Part shown: one piece after another, positions 26,787 to 35,998 of the stretch
Layout of the letters: each line of letters opens with the position of its first letter
Numbering within the stretch: the first letter of the stretch is position 1
Assembly (NCBI RefSeq): GCF_900129285.1
Contig: NZ_FQUW01000004.1
Span: 62,001-126,000 of the forward strand
Origin: Desulfofundulus australicus DSM 11792
GTDB lineage: Bacteria > Bacillota > Desulfotomaculia > Desulfotomaculales > Desulfovirgulaceae
Reading direction: 5' to 3'
Length of the DNA stretch: 64,000 bases
Translations under genes and position numbers: made by a program
Notes under the pieces: generated by a model
Told to the model about the DNA's origin: nothing
Database searches by the model: none
Seen by the model: the letters and a program-made list of their open reading frames with translations, nothing else

Positions 26787-28196
26787 TCAGCCTTGCATAT
26801 CCCCCTCCCGAATGCGCAGGTAAAGACATCTTCTGGTCTTCCCGGTAACCTTCCATGGTTCGCCAGGACGTACTCCCCCCACCCAGACAATTTCCCCTCC
26901 CGCCTCCACCAGGGGTAGGCGGTCCCGCTCTTCCCGGGGAATTCCCTGTTCAATGAGAAACTTTTTTAACTTCATCCGGGCAGGCATACCCAGAGGCTGA
27001 AAACGATCTCCTTCCCGGCGCCTGCGGACAACCAGCATGGCAGGTAAGGTATCATAATCCAGCAGGGCCTCCCGGGGGGAAAGAAGCCCGGGATCCGGAG
27101 CTTCTTCGAGGGTAACGAGCCTGGCTTCAATGGAGGTATTGATCTCCGGAATATAGGTTATGCCCGGAACTTCCAGGGGATAACTGTAATCGGGCACAGT
27201 AGAGACAACACCCCCTATCCACAGGCGCAAGAACCGGTCAAAACGGGACGCCTTAACCCCCCGGGGAAGTTCCACTATTTTACCCCCGGCGGGTTTATAC
27301 AACAGGTCCAGCAAAGATTCCACCTGCAGATAGGTTAGATCCGTCCCTGTGCCGGTGAGCTGTCGCCAGGCCCGGCGCAAAACCCGGCGTACCAGGGCCG
27401 GAGGAGAAGACAACAAACCCTTTACCTCTAAAAGCAGATAGTTCTCCCTTCCCGCTTCAGATACCTGCTCATACAGAAGGGCGGCCTGGTCCTCCAGATA
27501 ACCATCTTCTTCCCGGCAGATATGCCCCAGGTGCATAAGAGCCTCGACCAGCCGTGGGTTATATTCCGCCTCCAATTGGGGAATCAGTTGCAACCTGATC
27601 CGGTTACGGGTATATATGGTTTTTTTATTGGAAGCATCCTCCCGCACAGGCAGGGAATGTTCCCGGCAATATTTCTCAATTTCGTGACGGCGAACATCCA
27701 GCAGGGGGCGAATGTACTTTCCCCTGACAGGAGGAATGCCCTTTAAACCGGCCAGACCGGTACCGCGTAAAAAATTAAAGAGAATGGTTTCCGCCTGATC
27801 ATCGGCGTGATGGCCCAGGGCCACCCGGGAGGCACCGGCACGTCCCGCCACCTCCTCGAAAAAACGGTAACGCACCTGACGGGCCGCCTCTTGAGCTGAA
27901 AGGCCGGTGCGTTCCCGGTAGGCAGGCACATCAAATTCTTCCACATATGCCGGTAACCCCAGGCTTTCTGCCAATTCTTCAACCAGCCGGGCATCGGCCC
28001 GGGCCTCTTCGCCACGAAACATGTGGTTTAGATGGGCCACGGCCAGGGAGATTTGCAGTTCGTCTTTCATTCTCCAGAGAAGGTGCAAAAGAGCCACCGA
28101 ATCGGGGCCACCGGAAACCCCGACCAGTACCCTGTCTCCGGGGGAAATCATCCCGAATTTATTAATGAACAAGCGAACAACCTGTTCCAGAGCCAT
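26787..28196 (-). CDS. tilS: tRNA(Ile)-lysidine synthetase
   Basis: TilS modifies C34 of the AUA-decoding tRNA-Ile to lysidine. The N-type ATP pyrophosphatase motif SGGPDS is at residues 28-33 and the family motif [15 protein letters not shown] near residue 60. The 469-residue protein includes the substrate-binding TilS and TilS_C domains. ATG at 28194-28196 is preferred: the open frame continues upstream only because it reads into repeat copy C. Confidence 0.95.
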   Translation of the reverse strand: MALEQVVRLFINKFGMISPGDRVLVGVSGGPDSVALLHLLWRMKDELQISLAVAHLNHMFRGEEARADARLVEELAESLGLPAYVEEFDVPAYRERTGLSAQEAARQVRYRFFEEVAGRAGASRVALGHHADDQAETILFNFLRGTGLAGLKGIPPVRGKYIRPLLDVRRHEIEKYCREHSLPVREDASNKKTIYTRNRIRLQLIPQLEAEYNPRLVEALMHLGHICREEDGYLEDQAALLYEQVSEAGRENYLLLEVKGLLSSPPALVRRVLRRAWRQLTGTGTDLTYLQVESLLDLLYKPAGGKIVELPRGVKASRFDRFLRLWIGGVVSTVPDYSYPLEVPGITYIPEINTSIEARLVTLEEAPDPGLLSPREALLDYDTLPAMLVVRRRREGDRFQPLGMPARMKLKKFLIEQGIPREERDRLPLVEAGGEIVWVGGVRPGEPWKVTGKTRRCLYLRIREGDMQG

Positions 28197-28294
28197 CCCC
28201 GGCACTCCCATTTGTGCATCCGAAATACTACAATTCCACAAATAATATTTTTTTCCTTCCCGGTGGTAAAAAATGTACCACGGTAGAAGCAAAT

Positions 28295-28319
28295 TAAAAA
28301 AGGCCCTCTTCAAGAGAGC
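28295..28319 (-). terminator. Intrinsic terminator of the spoIIE transcript
   Basis: On the minus strand GCTCTCT and AGAGGGC form a 7-bp stem, followed by CTTTTTTAAT. It lies beyond repeat copy C, so the repeat is inside the spoIIE 3' untranslated region. Confidence 0.65.
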
Positions 28320-28347
28320 GCAGCCTGTAAGTAAAGGTACTTCTGGG

Positions 28348-28545
28348 ATGTGCCCTGGTTTTAGTCGTCGCTCCCGGTCGTATCGCTGGCCGGGCCAAAA
28401 GGCCCCGGCTCCGGTCTTCGGCGGGTACCGGCCACATTCACACCTCCTGTGTTCAGGTGGCCTCCGCGGACATCCTGTCCGCGGCACGTGGCCTGGCCCG
28501 GCAACGCTCACTCCAGGTCGCTCCTCCTTTTAAACCAGGGCACAT
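28348..28545. repeat. MITE-like intergenic element, copy C (complete, 198 bp)
   Basis: Terminal inverted repeats ATGTGCCCTGGTTTTA (28348-28363) and TTAAACCAGGGCACAT (28530-28545) enclose a core nearly identical to copy A and in the same orientation. It contains the same CCGCGGACA hairpin, which differs from A at few sites. With the terminator at 28295 it occupies the gene-free stretch 28197-28575 between spoIIE and tilS. Confidence 0.8.
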
Positions 28546-28575
28546 AAGAAGTTGGGCACACAGCCCGGGCCCTTT

Positions 28576-31020
28576 TCAGGAGGGCACTGCCTTTGCTACC
28601 CGGGCCACCAGCACGGTCATGTCGTCGTCGTTTTGCTTTTCGCCGCCCGCCCCGGTCTGGGCCAGTTTAAGCAGCAGCTCCGCCAGCTCCTGGGGACGGA
28701 AGTCACTTATTTCCCGGAGCACACCGAGGATCCAGTCTTCCCTGTCTCCCGAACCGCGGTAGGAATCGATAATACCATCGCTGACCATAACCAGCACATC
28801 TCCCTCCAGAAGGGTCCTGGCCACGGAAGCCACGTCAATATCCCTGATAATGCCCACCGGCAGGGAGCTGGCCCGGATCATGCTCACCCGTTTGTTTCTA
28901 ATGAGAAAAGTGGGGGGAGCACCAATTTTAACAAATTCGGCCTGTCCCTCAAAAAGATCAAGCATGGCCATATCCAGGGTGGCAAAAGTTTCCCCGGGAG
29001 AACGGAGAATCATTATGGAATTGACGGTTTTTATGGCCAGATTGCGGTCCAGCCCCACTTCCAGGAGCCTGCTCAAAAGAGATACGGCTGTACTGCTTTC
29101 CAGCGCTGCTTCCGCACCACTGCCCATGCCGTCGCTTAAAACCAGGGCGAACTTCCCCTCCCTTAAGGGAAGGAAAGCATAACTATCCCCCGACACAGAG
29201 CTTCCGTTTTTACCAACCCCGGCCACTCCCAGCTCCAGGGCAAACTTCAGCCTGCTGTACAGGCGAAAACTACACCATTGTTCGGGCTTAAAAACAGGAC
29301 ACCGGGTAAAGGGTAAAGCCAGGGACTTTCCCGTCAACCGGGACAGGAGTTCCACCATTTCCCTGCATTCGTTCTGCCGGTCGCAGGTGCTCCGGGTAAC
29401 CATGACCTCAACCTGATCCTCATCCTGCCGGTGAACCCTTACTTCGGTCACCGGGAACCCCGCCTGCTTGAGCTTTTGTTTCAGTAGATGTTCATTACCG
29501 GTCAGGGCCTGGACCTCAAATTCCAGCTCCGAGGAAAGGTTCTCTATAATCTGGGCCACGCCTTTCAACTGTTCGGAGACTATCTCCCTGCTTTCAGCCA
29601 TCCTCTTCAACCAGTAACGGTTTAATTTATAGGTTTCATACAGGCAGGTAACGGTAATGGCCAGCTCCTTTGGCCGGGAACACCGGCGGCGGAGCTTTTC
29701 CGGCAGATCAGACCCGCTGACCTGACCGTACATCTCCACCATGGTGAACAGATCCAGCAGGCTCTGGTAGGTGTGAAAAAATTCCCATTCCCAGCAGGTA
29801 CGGTACAGGCCGCACCCCTGGCACACTTTACTGGCAATCTGATTAAACAGGGATTGCAGGGAAGGTTCCTCTTTTTCCCCGGGTGAAGGCGCAGGGTTAT
29901 GGTCAAAACTGCGGGAAAGTTCATCAAAAACCAGAGACCAGTTACGCATACGGCCGGCAACCACGGCCTGCACCCGGTCTGCAGCGGGTGCCGCGCCCTG
30001 TACTTTCATTACCAGGGGGAACAGGGATTTGCTTAAAGAGCCAATGTACCGTCCCGGAATAAACAGGAACAGCAATACGGCCAGGGCAGCTTCCCCCATA
30101 ACCGCCGTCAGATCGCCAAAATCTGTCACATAAACGGATAAAATAATGTTGCTCAGCAGAAAACCCAGGGCAACCCCGGGCTTGCCCAGGCCCCGGCACA
30201 GCCCGGCCAGCAAACCCGCAAAGGAATAACCACCAATCATGGTGGGAACGGCAGTATAAACCAGCCCCGGTATAATGCCCACCACCGCGCCCACGGCAGC
30301 GCCCAGCCCCACCCCGCCCAGCAGAGCGGCCAGCAGGATAATCAGCTTGCTCAGTAGCCCTTTCAGGGTAAACATGGCCACCTGCAGGTCACCGGTGCCG
30401 GCCACCACGGCCACCAGCAGTACCAGCAGGGAAAATAATTCCTCCCCCGTCAGGGAAGACAGGCCGGTAAGCTTGTCCAGGGATGGGAGGCCGGCAAGAA
30501 AGACCAGGGTTAAAAGGGCGGCAAACCCGCCTTCAAAAAAGATGCTGATAAACTGGTAGGGAGAGGGCCCGGTAAAGGCCAGCAGCCCTCCTTTTACAAC
30601 CACGGTCAGGGAAAAAACGGCAGCCGCCACCACCAGCTGCGGTCTTTTAATGCTTCCGGGCACAGCCCGCACCAGCACCAGTGCCAGGATCACCGTGGCC
30701 AGCGAACCGGCCAGGGCCAGACCGGAATTAACGGTGATCAGGCCCGCCCCGGCCCCCAGAAGGGCGGCCCAGCCGGCTTGAGGAAAGGCCCGGGCTGCTG
30801 CGGCCACGAAAGCAGCAGCACAGGGAACAATTTCCCCCAGGAAGACGGCCCGTGCCAGAAAAAAGCCGGCCACAAGTAAAATTAATGCTTCCCGGGTCAG
30901 GAACGCCACCGGTGCCGGCCTGAATTTAATTTTCCAGCGTTTTCTCTTTTCCACAACGCGTTTTTTCTTTTTTTCCTGGCCCGCCCGCTGGTAGGGATAG
31001 ACGTTAATTTCTTCCGACAC
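28576..31020 (-). CDS. spoIIE: Stage II sporulation protein E (PP2C phosphatase)
   Basis: SpoIIE dephosphorylates SpoIIAA in the forespore to activate sigma-F. The N-terminal ~340 residues contain about ten transmembrane helices; a central regulatory region with a Cys cluster (VCQGCGLYRTCWEWE) follows; the PP2C domain (about residues 600-815) has the metal motifs LVLSDGMGSGAEA and VMVSDGIIDS. GTG at 31018-31020 (VSEEINVYPYQR) has AAGGGGTGG six bases upstream. Length 814 matches the family. Confidence 0.96.
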   Translation of the reverse strand: MSEEINVYPYQRAGQEKKKKRVVEKRKRWKIKFRPAPVAFLTREALILLVAGFFLARAVFLGEIVPCAAAFVAAAARAFPQAGWAALLGAGAGLITVNSGLALAGSLATVILALVLVRAVPGSIKRPQLVVAAAVFSLTVVVKGGLLAFTGPSPYQFISIFFEGGFAALLTLVFLAGLPSLDKLTGLSSLTGEELFSLLVLLVAVVAGTGDLQVAMFTLKGLLSKLIILLAALLGGVGLGAAVGAVVGIIPGLVYTAVPTMIGGYSFAGLLAGLCRGLGKPGVALGFLLSNIILSVYVTDFGDLTAVMGEAALAVLLFLFIPGRYIGSLSKSLFPLVMKVQGAAPAADRVQAVVAGRMRNWSLVFDELSRSFDHNPAPSPGEKEEPSLQSLFNQIASKVCQGCGLYRTCWEWEFFHTYQSLLDLFTMVEMYGQVSGSDLPEKLRRRCSRPKELAITVTCLYETYKLNRYWLKRMAESREIVSEQLKGVAQIIENLSSELEFEVQALTGNEHLLKQKLKQAGFPVTEVRVHRQDEDQVEVMVTRSTCDRQNECREMVELLSRLTGKSLALPFTRCPVFKPEQWCSFRLYSRLKFALELGVAGVGKNGSSVSGDSYAFLPLREGKFALVLSDGMGSGAEAALESSTAVSLLSRLLEVGLDRNLAIKTVNSIMILRSPGETFATLDMAMLDLFEGQAEFVKIGAPPTFLIRNKRVSMIRASSLPVGIIRDIDVASVARTLLEGDVLVMVSDGIIDSYRGSGDREDWILGVLREISDFRPQELAELLLKLAQTGAGGEKQNDDDMTVLVARVAKAVPS

Positions 31021-31084
31021 AAGTGCCACCCCTTACCTTTCCTTAACTGAAAATTATAGTACAGGGGGTGGGCATTTTTTGTCA

Positions 31085-31990
31085 TCATTGGTAAATAATA
31101 ACATTTTTTCTTTCGACACCAGTTGCGGCCTTAATGGCCAGACCGTGCATTATGTCCGTTTCGCTCACCTGCAGGCAGGAAATGTTTAATTCCCGCATTA
31201 CCAGGCGAACAATGCGCAGACCCGCAGTAATAATATCAGCCCTTTCCGGCTGCAGGCCGGGCAGGCGGCGTCTTTCTTCCAGGGTACAGCGGGAGAGAAC
31301 GTCCAGCAAATCTTCCACCTCCTCGATGGAAATCACAAAACCGTGTACCCTGTCCGGATCATAAACGGCCAGTTTCTGCACCATAGCCGCACAGGTGGTA
31401 ACCGTTCCCCCCACTCCTACCAGGTGGCGGGGAGAATTTAACCGGACCTGCTCCAGTACGGGGGAAAGCAGGCGGCTGATAGCAGCATCGTCATGCCCCC
31501 CTTCTGTCATACGCACCGCTCCCACGTTAACGCTGCGGCAGTAAAGCAGATCCCCCTGCGGCCAGATAAATTCGGTACTTCCACCGCCAACATCCATGAC
31601 CACCAGGCCGCTTCTTTTCACGGCAAGACCGGCCACAACCCCCAGGTAACTGAGGTAAGCTTCCTCCTCCCCGGAAAGGACCGTTACCTCCAGGCCGGCC
31701 CGGCGGGCCTCCTCCAGGAACTCCTCACGGTTGCGGGCATCCCGCACGGCACTGGTAGCTGCCGCTATGACCCGTTCCACCCGCAGGGAATGGCTGCGTT
31801 CCAGAAAATGCTTCAAAGTCCCGCATGTTCTCCTGATGGCCTCTTTTTTTAAATACCCGGATCCAATTCCCTCTCCCAGCCTGGTGGTTACCAGATCGAA
31901 ATGAACCACCCGTTCCACCTTTTCTCCTTGCACATCGGCTACCAGCAGGCGGGTTGAATTGGTACCGATATCAATTACCGCTATACGCAC
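31085..31990 (-). CDS. Ppx/GppA-family exopolyphosphatase
   Basis: A 301-residue ASKHA-fold phosphatase that hydrolyses polyphosphate or pppGpp. The motifs are AVIDIGTNSTRLLVAD at the N-terminus, DVGGGSTEF near residue 147 and VGVGGTVTT near residue 192. It is the short form (two domains only), as common in Firmicutes. The start is GTG at 31988-31990. It lies between the S1-domain gene and spoIIE. Confidence 0.92.
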   Translation of the reverse strand: MRIAVIDIGTNSTRLLVADVQGEKVERVVHFDLVTTRLGEGIGSGYLKKEAIRRTCGTLKHFLERSHSLRVERVIAAATSAVRDARNREEFLEEARRAGLEVTVLSGEEEAYLSYLGVVAGLAVKRSGLVVMDVGGGSTEFIWPQGDLLYCRSVNVGAVRMTEGGHDDAAISRLLSPVLEQVRLNSPRHLVGVGGTVTTCAAMVQKLAVYDPDRVHGFVISIEEVEDLLDVLSRCTLEERRRLPGLQPERADIITAGLRIVRLVMRELNISCLQVSETDIMHGLAIKAATGVERKNVIIYQ

Positions 31991-32019
31991 TTACCCCCAA
32001 CACCTTCCCCGGATAAACT

Positions 32020-32046
32020 AAAAAAGCATTCCTTTTTCTGGAATGC
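32020..32046 (-). terminator. Intrinsic terminator after the S1-domain gene
   Basis: GCATTCC and GGAATGC form a stem with a CTTTTTCT-side loop, followed on the minus strand by TTTTTTAG. Confidence 0.82.
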
Positions 32047-32085
32047 CATTAACAAACCGCACTGCTCCTGAATATATCCCGCTCA

Positions 32086-32475
32086 CTAGAAAAAACGCCG
32101 GCCCGAGCCCCGGCCCCCCCGCTTGGCGTCAAGACTCCTGCGCAGGGACTGCTGCAACTCCTCGCTTTCTTTAAGGAAACGGCTCAATTTTTCCTCAAAG
32201 GAGGGCTCAAACCGCCTGCGCCGGAATGGCCTCTCCCCCGGATCCCTGGCCTGTCTGATGGACAGTCCTATTTTTCCCCGGGCATCCACGGAAATAACCT
32301 TCACCGTTATCCGGTCGTTAACTTTTAAAAATTGGTTGATATCCTTCACATATTCATCGGCCACTTCAGAAATGTGAACCAGACCCGTTTCACCACCGGG
32401 AAGCTGAACAAAGGCTCCGAAATTAGCAATCCCGGTTACCACACCTTCCAAAACATTACCCACTTCTACCGGCAT
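32086..32475 (-). CDS. yabR: S1 RNA-binding domain protein (YabR-like)
   Basis: A 129-residue protein with one S1 domain (residues 1-70: VGNVLEGVVTGIANFGAFVQL...GLVHISEVA) and a basic, Arg/Gly-rich C-terminus ending GGRGSGRRFF. Bacillus YabR sits at the same place, next to divIC. Its role in RNA binding is inferred. ATG at 32473-32475 begins exactly at the domain; an upstream in-frame start exists but its extra residues show no similarity. Confidence 0.88.
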   Translation of the reverse strand: MPVEVGNVLEGVVTGIANFGAFVQLPGGETGLVHISEVADEYVKDINQFLKVNDRITVKVISVDARGKIGLSIRQARDPGERPFRRRRFEPSFEEKLSRFLKESEELQQSLRRSLDAKRGGRGSGRRFF

Positions 32476-32596
32476 GTTCCCGCGGCTTGGCCTCCCTCTG
32501 TTTAAACCCTGGTTAATTATATGCCCGGAAGACAAAATGTGTCAAGAAAGATTTAATTTTTCAATCCGGGCCGGTGCCCCTGGAAGTGGTGCAGGT

Positions 32597-32947
32597 TTAT
32601 TCCTCCGGTTTTACCGGCACAATACGCGCCTCACCCGGCTTAACCAGGCCCAGCCGTTCCCTGGCCACCTGTTCGATGTACTCGTCCGACTGGACCATCT
32701 TCAGCTGCTGTTTTAGCTCCGCGTTTTTCCTCTGCAAATCAGCCAGCTGATCCTGAAGCTGTTTCACATCCCGCTGCATGGCATCCAGACGGTGAAACTG
32801 GGAAAAAAATGAAAGCACGAGATAACAGAGCAAAACCGCTATCAGCAGGACGGGCAGACGTTTTTTATTAAAACGCAGGCGCCGCCGCCCGGTGGCCGGA
32901 TGCGAACCCGTCGCCAGGGACTCACCTTTCTGAAAGTACAGCACCAT
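32597..32947 (-). CDS. divIC: Septum formation initiator (DivIC/FtsB family)
   Basis: A bitopic division protein with a basic cytoplasmic N-terminus, one transmembrane helix (LPVLLIAVLLCYLVLSFF) and an extracellular coiled coil (about residues 50-85), ending in the family motif EYIEQVARERLGLVKPGE. It acts with FtsL and DivIB in the divisome. The start codon is ambiguous among ATG at 32947, ATG at 32959 and GTG at 32968; spacing from the GGAGG site does not settle it. Confidence 0.9.
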   Translation of the reverse strand: MVLYFQKGESLATGSHPATGRRRLRFNKKRLPVLLIAVLLCYLVLSFFSQFHRLDAMQRDVKQLQDQLADLQRKNAELKQQLKMVQSDEYIEQVARERLGLVKPGEARIVPVKPEE

Positions 32948-33107
32948 TTTCCGGTACATCCCCTCCACCGAAATCGGCCGGTTGTGACCCGGATTAAATG
33001 GTAAATATAAACGTCGGGTTTGAACAGTTTATTTCTATATAAAAGTCAAAAATCCTTTCGGCCGGATAAAGTAATTACTTTGTAAATAAACCTGTTTTTA
33101 ACCGGTC

Positions 33108-33668
33108 TTATTGCCCGTCCCGTGGCGGGCGCCACCGGCCGGTAAACCGCCGCCACCAGGTGAAAGCGCCGCTTGTAAAACGACGCACCCGGGGTCCGAA
33201 AAATTTCCCGCTCGCCCGGCCGATTCCGCTGCCGGCCAGTTGTAATGCGTGCCTTACCTGGAGTACAGGCCAGGTAATCACGAAAATAAGAACGCGGAAC
33301 GGAAAGATAATTATACGCCAGAGGGCCAGCATCCCGGCAATGATCATCTGCGTCATGCGGGATAAAAAAAATAACACGCGCATGATCATACGGCGGGCCG
33401 CCTGGCTGAAAAAAATCAGGTGTATCCCCGCTCCCAGAGCCAGTCCCAGAAAAACATAAAAACGCACTTCACCATCATTGCCTGCCAGCAATATGCCGAA
33501 CACGGCCACCATCAAGAAAAGCCAGAAGAGCAGATCTCCAACAAAGGTACCCGTTTTCTTCAAACGGAGTACCTGCCGCAGGACCCGGTAAAAGTCGTAG
33601 GCAAGGCCCGACAGCAAACCGGCCAGCAGGATAAAAAGAAAGGCGTTCAACTGTTCTGCCAGAGTCAA
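33108..33668 (-). CDS. yabQ: Spore cortex biosynthesis protein YabQ
   Basis: A sporulation-specific membrane protein needed for cortex formation. The 186-residue protein has about four hydrophobic helices and the YabQ pattern LLSGLAYDFYRVLRQ near the N-terminus, ending in a basic tail (RRFTGRWRPPRDG). TTG at 33666-33668 is chosen because GAGGTGG lies six bases upstream. It follows yabP directly. Confidence 0.92.
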   Translation of the reverse strand: MTLAEQLNAFLFILLAGLLSGLAYDFYRVLRQVLRLKKTGTFVGDLLFWLFLMVAVFGILLAGNDGEVRFYVFLGLALGAGIHLIFFSQAARRMIMRVLFFLSRMTQMIIAGMLALWRIIIFPFRVLIFVITWPVLQVRHALQLAGSGIGRASGKFFGPRVRRFTSGAFTWWRRFTGRWRPPRDGQ

Positions 33669-33695
33669 GGGCACCACCTCGACTGCGCCTGAATA

Positions 33696-33968
33696 TTATT
33701 TCAGGAGACGCTTTAAAACATTTTTCCCCTTAACCCGCCCCCTGCTCCTGTCTTCCTGGAACAACAGGCTGGTGAAAAACCCTTCGGCCGTTAAATTACC
33801 TTTCTCAAGGTCCAGCTGATTAATATGCAAACCTTCGCCCTTCAAGATTAAAAAACCCATGGTGGTGTTCAGGGTAATCTCATTTTCATCAAAGCTCTCC
33901 ACATGCCGCACACCCTCAACCAGCAGGAACTTGCGGTCGGTCAACATTACCTTGTGCCCGGCCTCCAT
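33696..33968 (-). CDS. yabP: Sporulation protein YabP
   Basis: A 90-residue YabP/YqfC-family protein (FLLVEGVRHVESFDENEITLNTTMGFLILKG) that acts in spore cortex or coat assembly. ATG at 33966-33968 has GGGGGGTGAGG upstream. In Bacillus it follows yabO (rqcP); here the preceding gene is the SpoIID/LytB gene. Confidence 0.92.
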   Translation of the reverse strand: MEAGHKVMLTDRKFLLVEGVRHVESFDENEITLNTTMGFLILKGEGLHINQLDLEKGNLTAEGFFTSLLFQEDRSRGRVKGKNVLKRLLK

Positions 33969-34025
33969 GGGCCTCACCCCCCGGAATGCTCACTTTCATA
34001 TCTATGCTGAACAACCTTTTTTATG

Positions 34026-34052
34026 CAAAAAAAAAGGTGGCGGGCACCACCT
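34026..34052 (-). terminator. Intrinsic terminator of the spoIID-like gene
   Basis: AGGTGG and CCACCT form a GC-rich stem, followed on the minus strand by nine T. It separates the spoIID-like gene from yabP. Confidence 0.88.
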
Positions 34053-34055
34053 GTA

Positions 34056-35006
34056 TTACTGCCAGAGCTTTCTTATTTCCACATCTTTGAAGTAAAAGCG
34101 GATGATGTCCTCCGGAGAACGTCCTTTTTGGGCCAGTAACCTGGCCCCCCACTGACACATGCCTACACCGTGCCCGAACCCCTTTCCGGTAAGCACCAGG
34201 GCATTACCCTCCACCCGGGCACTGGTAAGGAGCATGGAGCGCACCCATTCGCTCCCCAGGGCCAGGCGTAGTGCCGGACCGCTTACGGTCACTGTCCCCA
34301 CCTGCAGCTGCATAGCCCGTCCCGAGGGGCCGCGGCGCACAATACGCACCGATGTAATGGGCCCCGGATCCTGTCCGGTGATTTTCTTTACTGCCGCCCG
34401 GACCTGTTCTAAAGGAATGCGCCTCTCCCAGTGCCGGTTTTCAGGTGTGGTTATCGACAGGCAGTTATCGCGCGCACCTGCCCGTACGTAAGGCGTGGGG
34501 GTTTTGGTGTAAGCCAGCCCCTCGGCCGCCGAGGCAGACACACCACCATCACAGGCATTGAACCAGGCCTTGATATAATCCCCCTTATACATGACCACTT
34601 CCCCCCGGGTACGGGCCACGGCCTGCCGCACGTTATCGTTAATACGGGAAGGATTGTAGGCCTGAAACTCCTGCACACTGGTTGAGGCATCTGTACCATG
34701 GAGCTTCTTCACTCTACCGGCCTTAATGTTCTCCATGGTAAAGGTACGGGCCAGGATAGCCTGAGCTGCCAGGGCGTTGACCGGCCACGATGGTTCCATC
34801 TCCGCCGCTACTACGCCGGCCACATAATCTTCCAATTTTATATTTTTCTTCTCACCGGTTTCGTTAATATAAAGGCTGATCGTAGGCTCCCGGCCGGGAG
34901 CAGGAGGCGTCGGCTTACGGGGCGGTGTCGCTCTGGCACAGCCGGCTATAAGGGAACCGATCAGGGTGGTAATAACAATCGCTCGGGCAAACGCGGGCTT
35001 CAACAT
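34056..35006 (-). CDS. SpoIID/LytB-domain lipoprotein
   Basis: The 316-residue protein has a lipoprotein signal (TTLIGSLIAGC) and a SpoIID/LytB domain (residues about 50-310: LEDYVAGVVAAEMEPSWPVNALAAQAILARTF, and GKGFGHGVGMCQWGARLLAQKG near the end). SpoIID is a lytic transglycosylase acting in engulfment. It may be a paralogue rather than spoIID itself, since spoIID normally lies beside spoIIIJ/murA genes. ATG at 35004-35006 has GGAGGGAAA upstream. Confidence 0.88.
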   Translation of the reverse strand: MLKPAFARAIVITTLIGSLIAGCARATPPRKPTPPAPGREPTISLYINETGEKKNIKLEDYVAGVVAAEMEPSWPVNALAAQAILARTFTMENIKAGRVKKLHGTDASTSVQEFQAYNPSRINDNVRQAVARTRGEVVMYKGDYIKAWFNACDGGVSASAAEGLAYTKTPTPYVRAGARDNCLSITTPENRHWERRIPLEQVRAAVKKITGQDPGPITSVRIVRRGPSGRAMQLQVGTVTVSGPALRLALGSEWVRSMLLTSARVEGNALVLTGKGFGHGVGMCQWGARLLAQKGRSPEDIIRFYFKDVEIRKLWQ

Positions 35007-35110
35007 ACTTTCCTCCCTCCGCAAAGGCTTACTTTTTATTTATCCTATTTTCTGCCCGGAGGGATTTAATTATGCCCGCGCCGGCAGTGCCCGTTACACC
35101 ACCTCACTTT

Positions 35111-35281
35111 TCATATTTCCGTACGGCCGGCCTGTACGGTAACAGGAATAAGCACATTGCTGCTGTTGATGGCCGGGTACCGCTCAATTCGCGCTTCTGG
35201 AAAAAGGCTTTTCAAGCCACGCGCTTTCCTGGACCAGGCGTCCTCACCTCGGTGGAATACCCGCACCATCAGCCACTTCAA
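35111..35281 (-). CDS. Possible 56-residue small protein, or remnant of a slightly longer one
   Basis: The frame from TTG at 35279-35281 encodes LKWLMVRVFHRGEDAWSR and a well-composed basic/hydrophobic remainder ending QAGRTEI. The same frame continues upstream to a TTG at 35303-35305 that has an ideal GGAGGTGAGAGG site, but a TAA at 35294-35296 interrupts it after three codons. Either translation starts again downstream of the stop or this is a recent nonsense mutation. No family was recognised. Confidence 0.35.
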   Translation of the reverse strand: MKWLMVRVFHRGEDAWSRKARGLKSLFPEARIERYPAINSSNVLIPVTVQAGRTEI

Positions 35282-35301
35282 CGTGCCGGCCTTTTAAACT
35301 T

Positions 35302-35454
35302 TCAAGGTCCTCTCACCTCCATACCCGTTCGCCACCGCCACCCATAACCCGGACCCCGGCAGAAAACCCTGACGGCTATAGCCCTGCCCTTCCCCCCTGT
35401 ACTGGCTCTCCCCCTGTATATTCCGGAAATGTGCGGGTGCTTGTCCATACACAT
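35302..35454 (-). CDS. Possible 50-residue small protein
   Basis: ATG at 35452-35454 is preceded by AGAGAGGTGG and opens a 50-codon frame rich in Gly and Arg (MCMDKHPHISGIYRG...). Its 3' end overlaps the ribosome binding site of the next small frame. No similarity was recognised. The two frames occupy the HU-spoIID gap (35007-35680), where relatives carry the S4-domain gene rqcP/yabO; neither resembles an S4 domain. Confidence 0.3.
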   Translation of the reverse strand: MCMDKHPHISGIYRGRASTGGKGRAIAVRVFCRGPGYGWRWRTGMEVRGP

Positions 35455-35591
35455 TATAACCACCTCTCTCTGGTATTTTTTGTTAATCTTACCATAAACA
35501 GATGTACCAAGTCGATGGTTATTTCTGGCGAATAAATAATAAAATGGGTTAATTTCTTCACCTGGCTCACTCATACGCCTTCTCATGCCCA

Positions 35592-35623
35592 CAAAACAAA
35601 TAGAGGCCCAATTTTCAGGCCTC
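35592..35623 (-). terminator. Intrinsic terminator of the HU gene
   Basis: GAGGCC pairs with GGCCTC around an A/T-rich loop, followed by TATTTGTTTT on the minus strand. Confidence 0.75.
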
Positions 35624-35680
35624 CAACTGGAACCGTTAACTTATAAATGGATTGCGCTACTCATCCCCTGAAAGCGGTTA

Positions 35681-35959
35681 TTATGTAGCCGAAACAGCAT
35701 CCCGCAGGGCCTTGCCGGCTTTGAATACGGGAACGCGCGCAGCAGCAATTTCAATTTCTTCCCCCGTTTGCGGGTTGCGGCCCTTGCGAGCAGCCCGTTC
35801 ACGAATCTCAAAGGTGCCAAAGCCGACCAGCTGAACCTTATCCCCCCGGGCGAGAGCTTCCTCAATAGCGGATAACACGGCACTCACTGCTTTTTCAGCA
35901 TCTTTTTTGGTAAGCTCTGTCTTTTCTGCCACCTGGGAAATGAGCTCTGCTTTGTTCAT
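35681..35959 (-). CDS. hup: DNA-binding protein HU
   Basis: A 92-residue nucleoid protein. The N-terminus [29 protein letters not shown] and the DNA-bending arm signature [24 protein letters not shown] are typical, including the conserved Pro in the arm. ATG with GAGGGGGG upstream. It lies between mazG and the spoIID-like gene, as in related clostridia. Confidence 0.97.
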   Translation of the reverse strand: MNKAELISQVAEKTELTKKDAEKAVSAVLSAIEEALARGDKVQLVGFGTFEIRERAARKGRNPQTGEEIEIAAARVPVFKAGKALRDAVSAT

Positions 35960-35998
35960 AAATACCCCCCTCAGAAGGTCTAGACATAGTCTGACTTA

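Noticed and set aside
35294-35296. Stop-codon recoding at the TAA of the small frame
   Set aside because: TAA is not used for selenocysteine (TGA) or pyrrolysine (TAG). Reinitiation or mutation is simpler.
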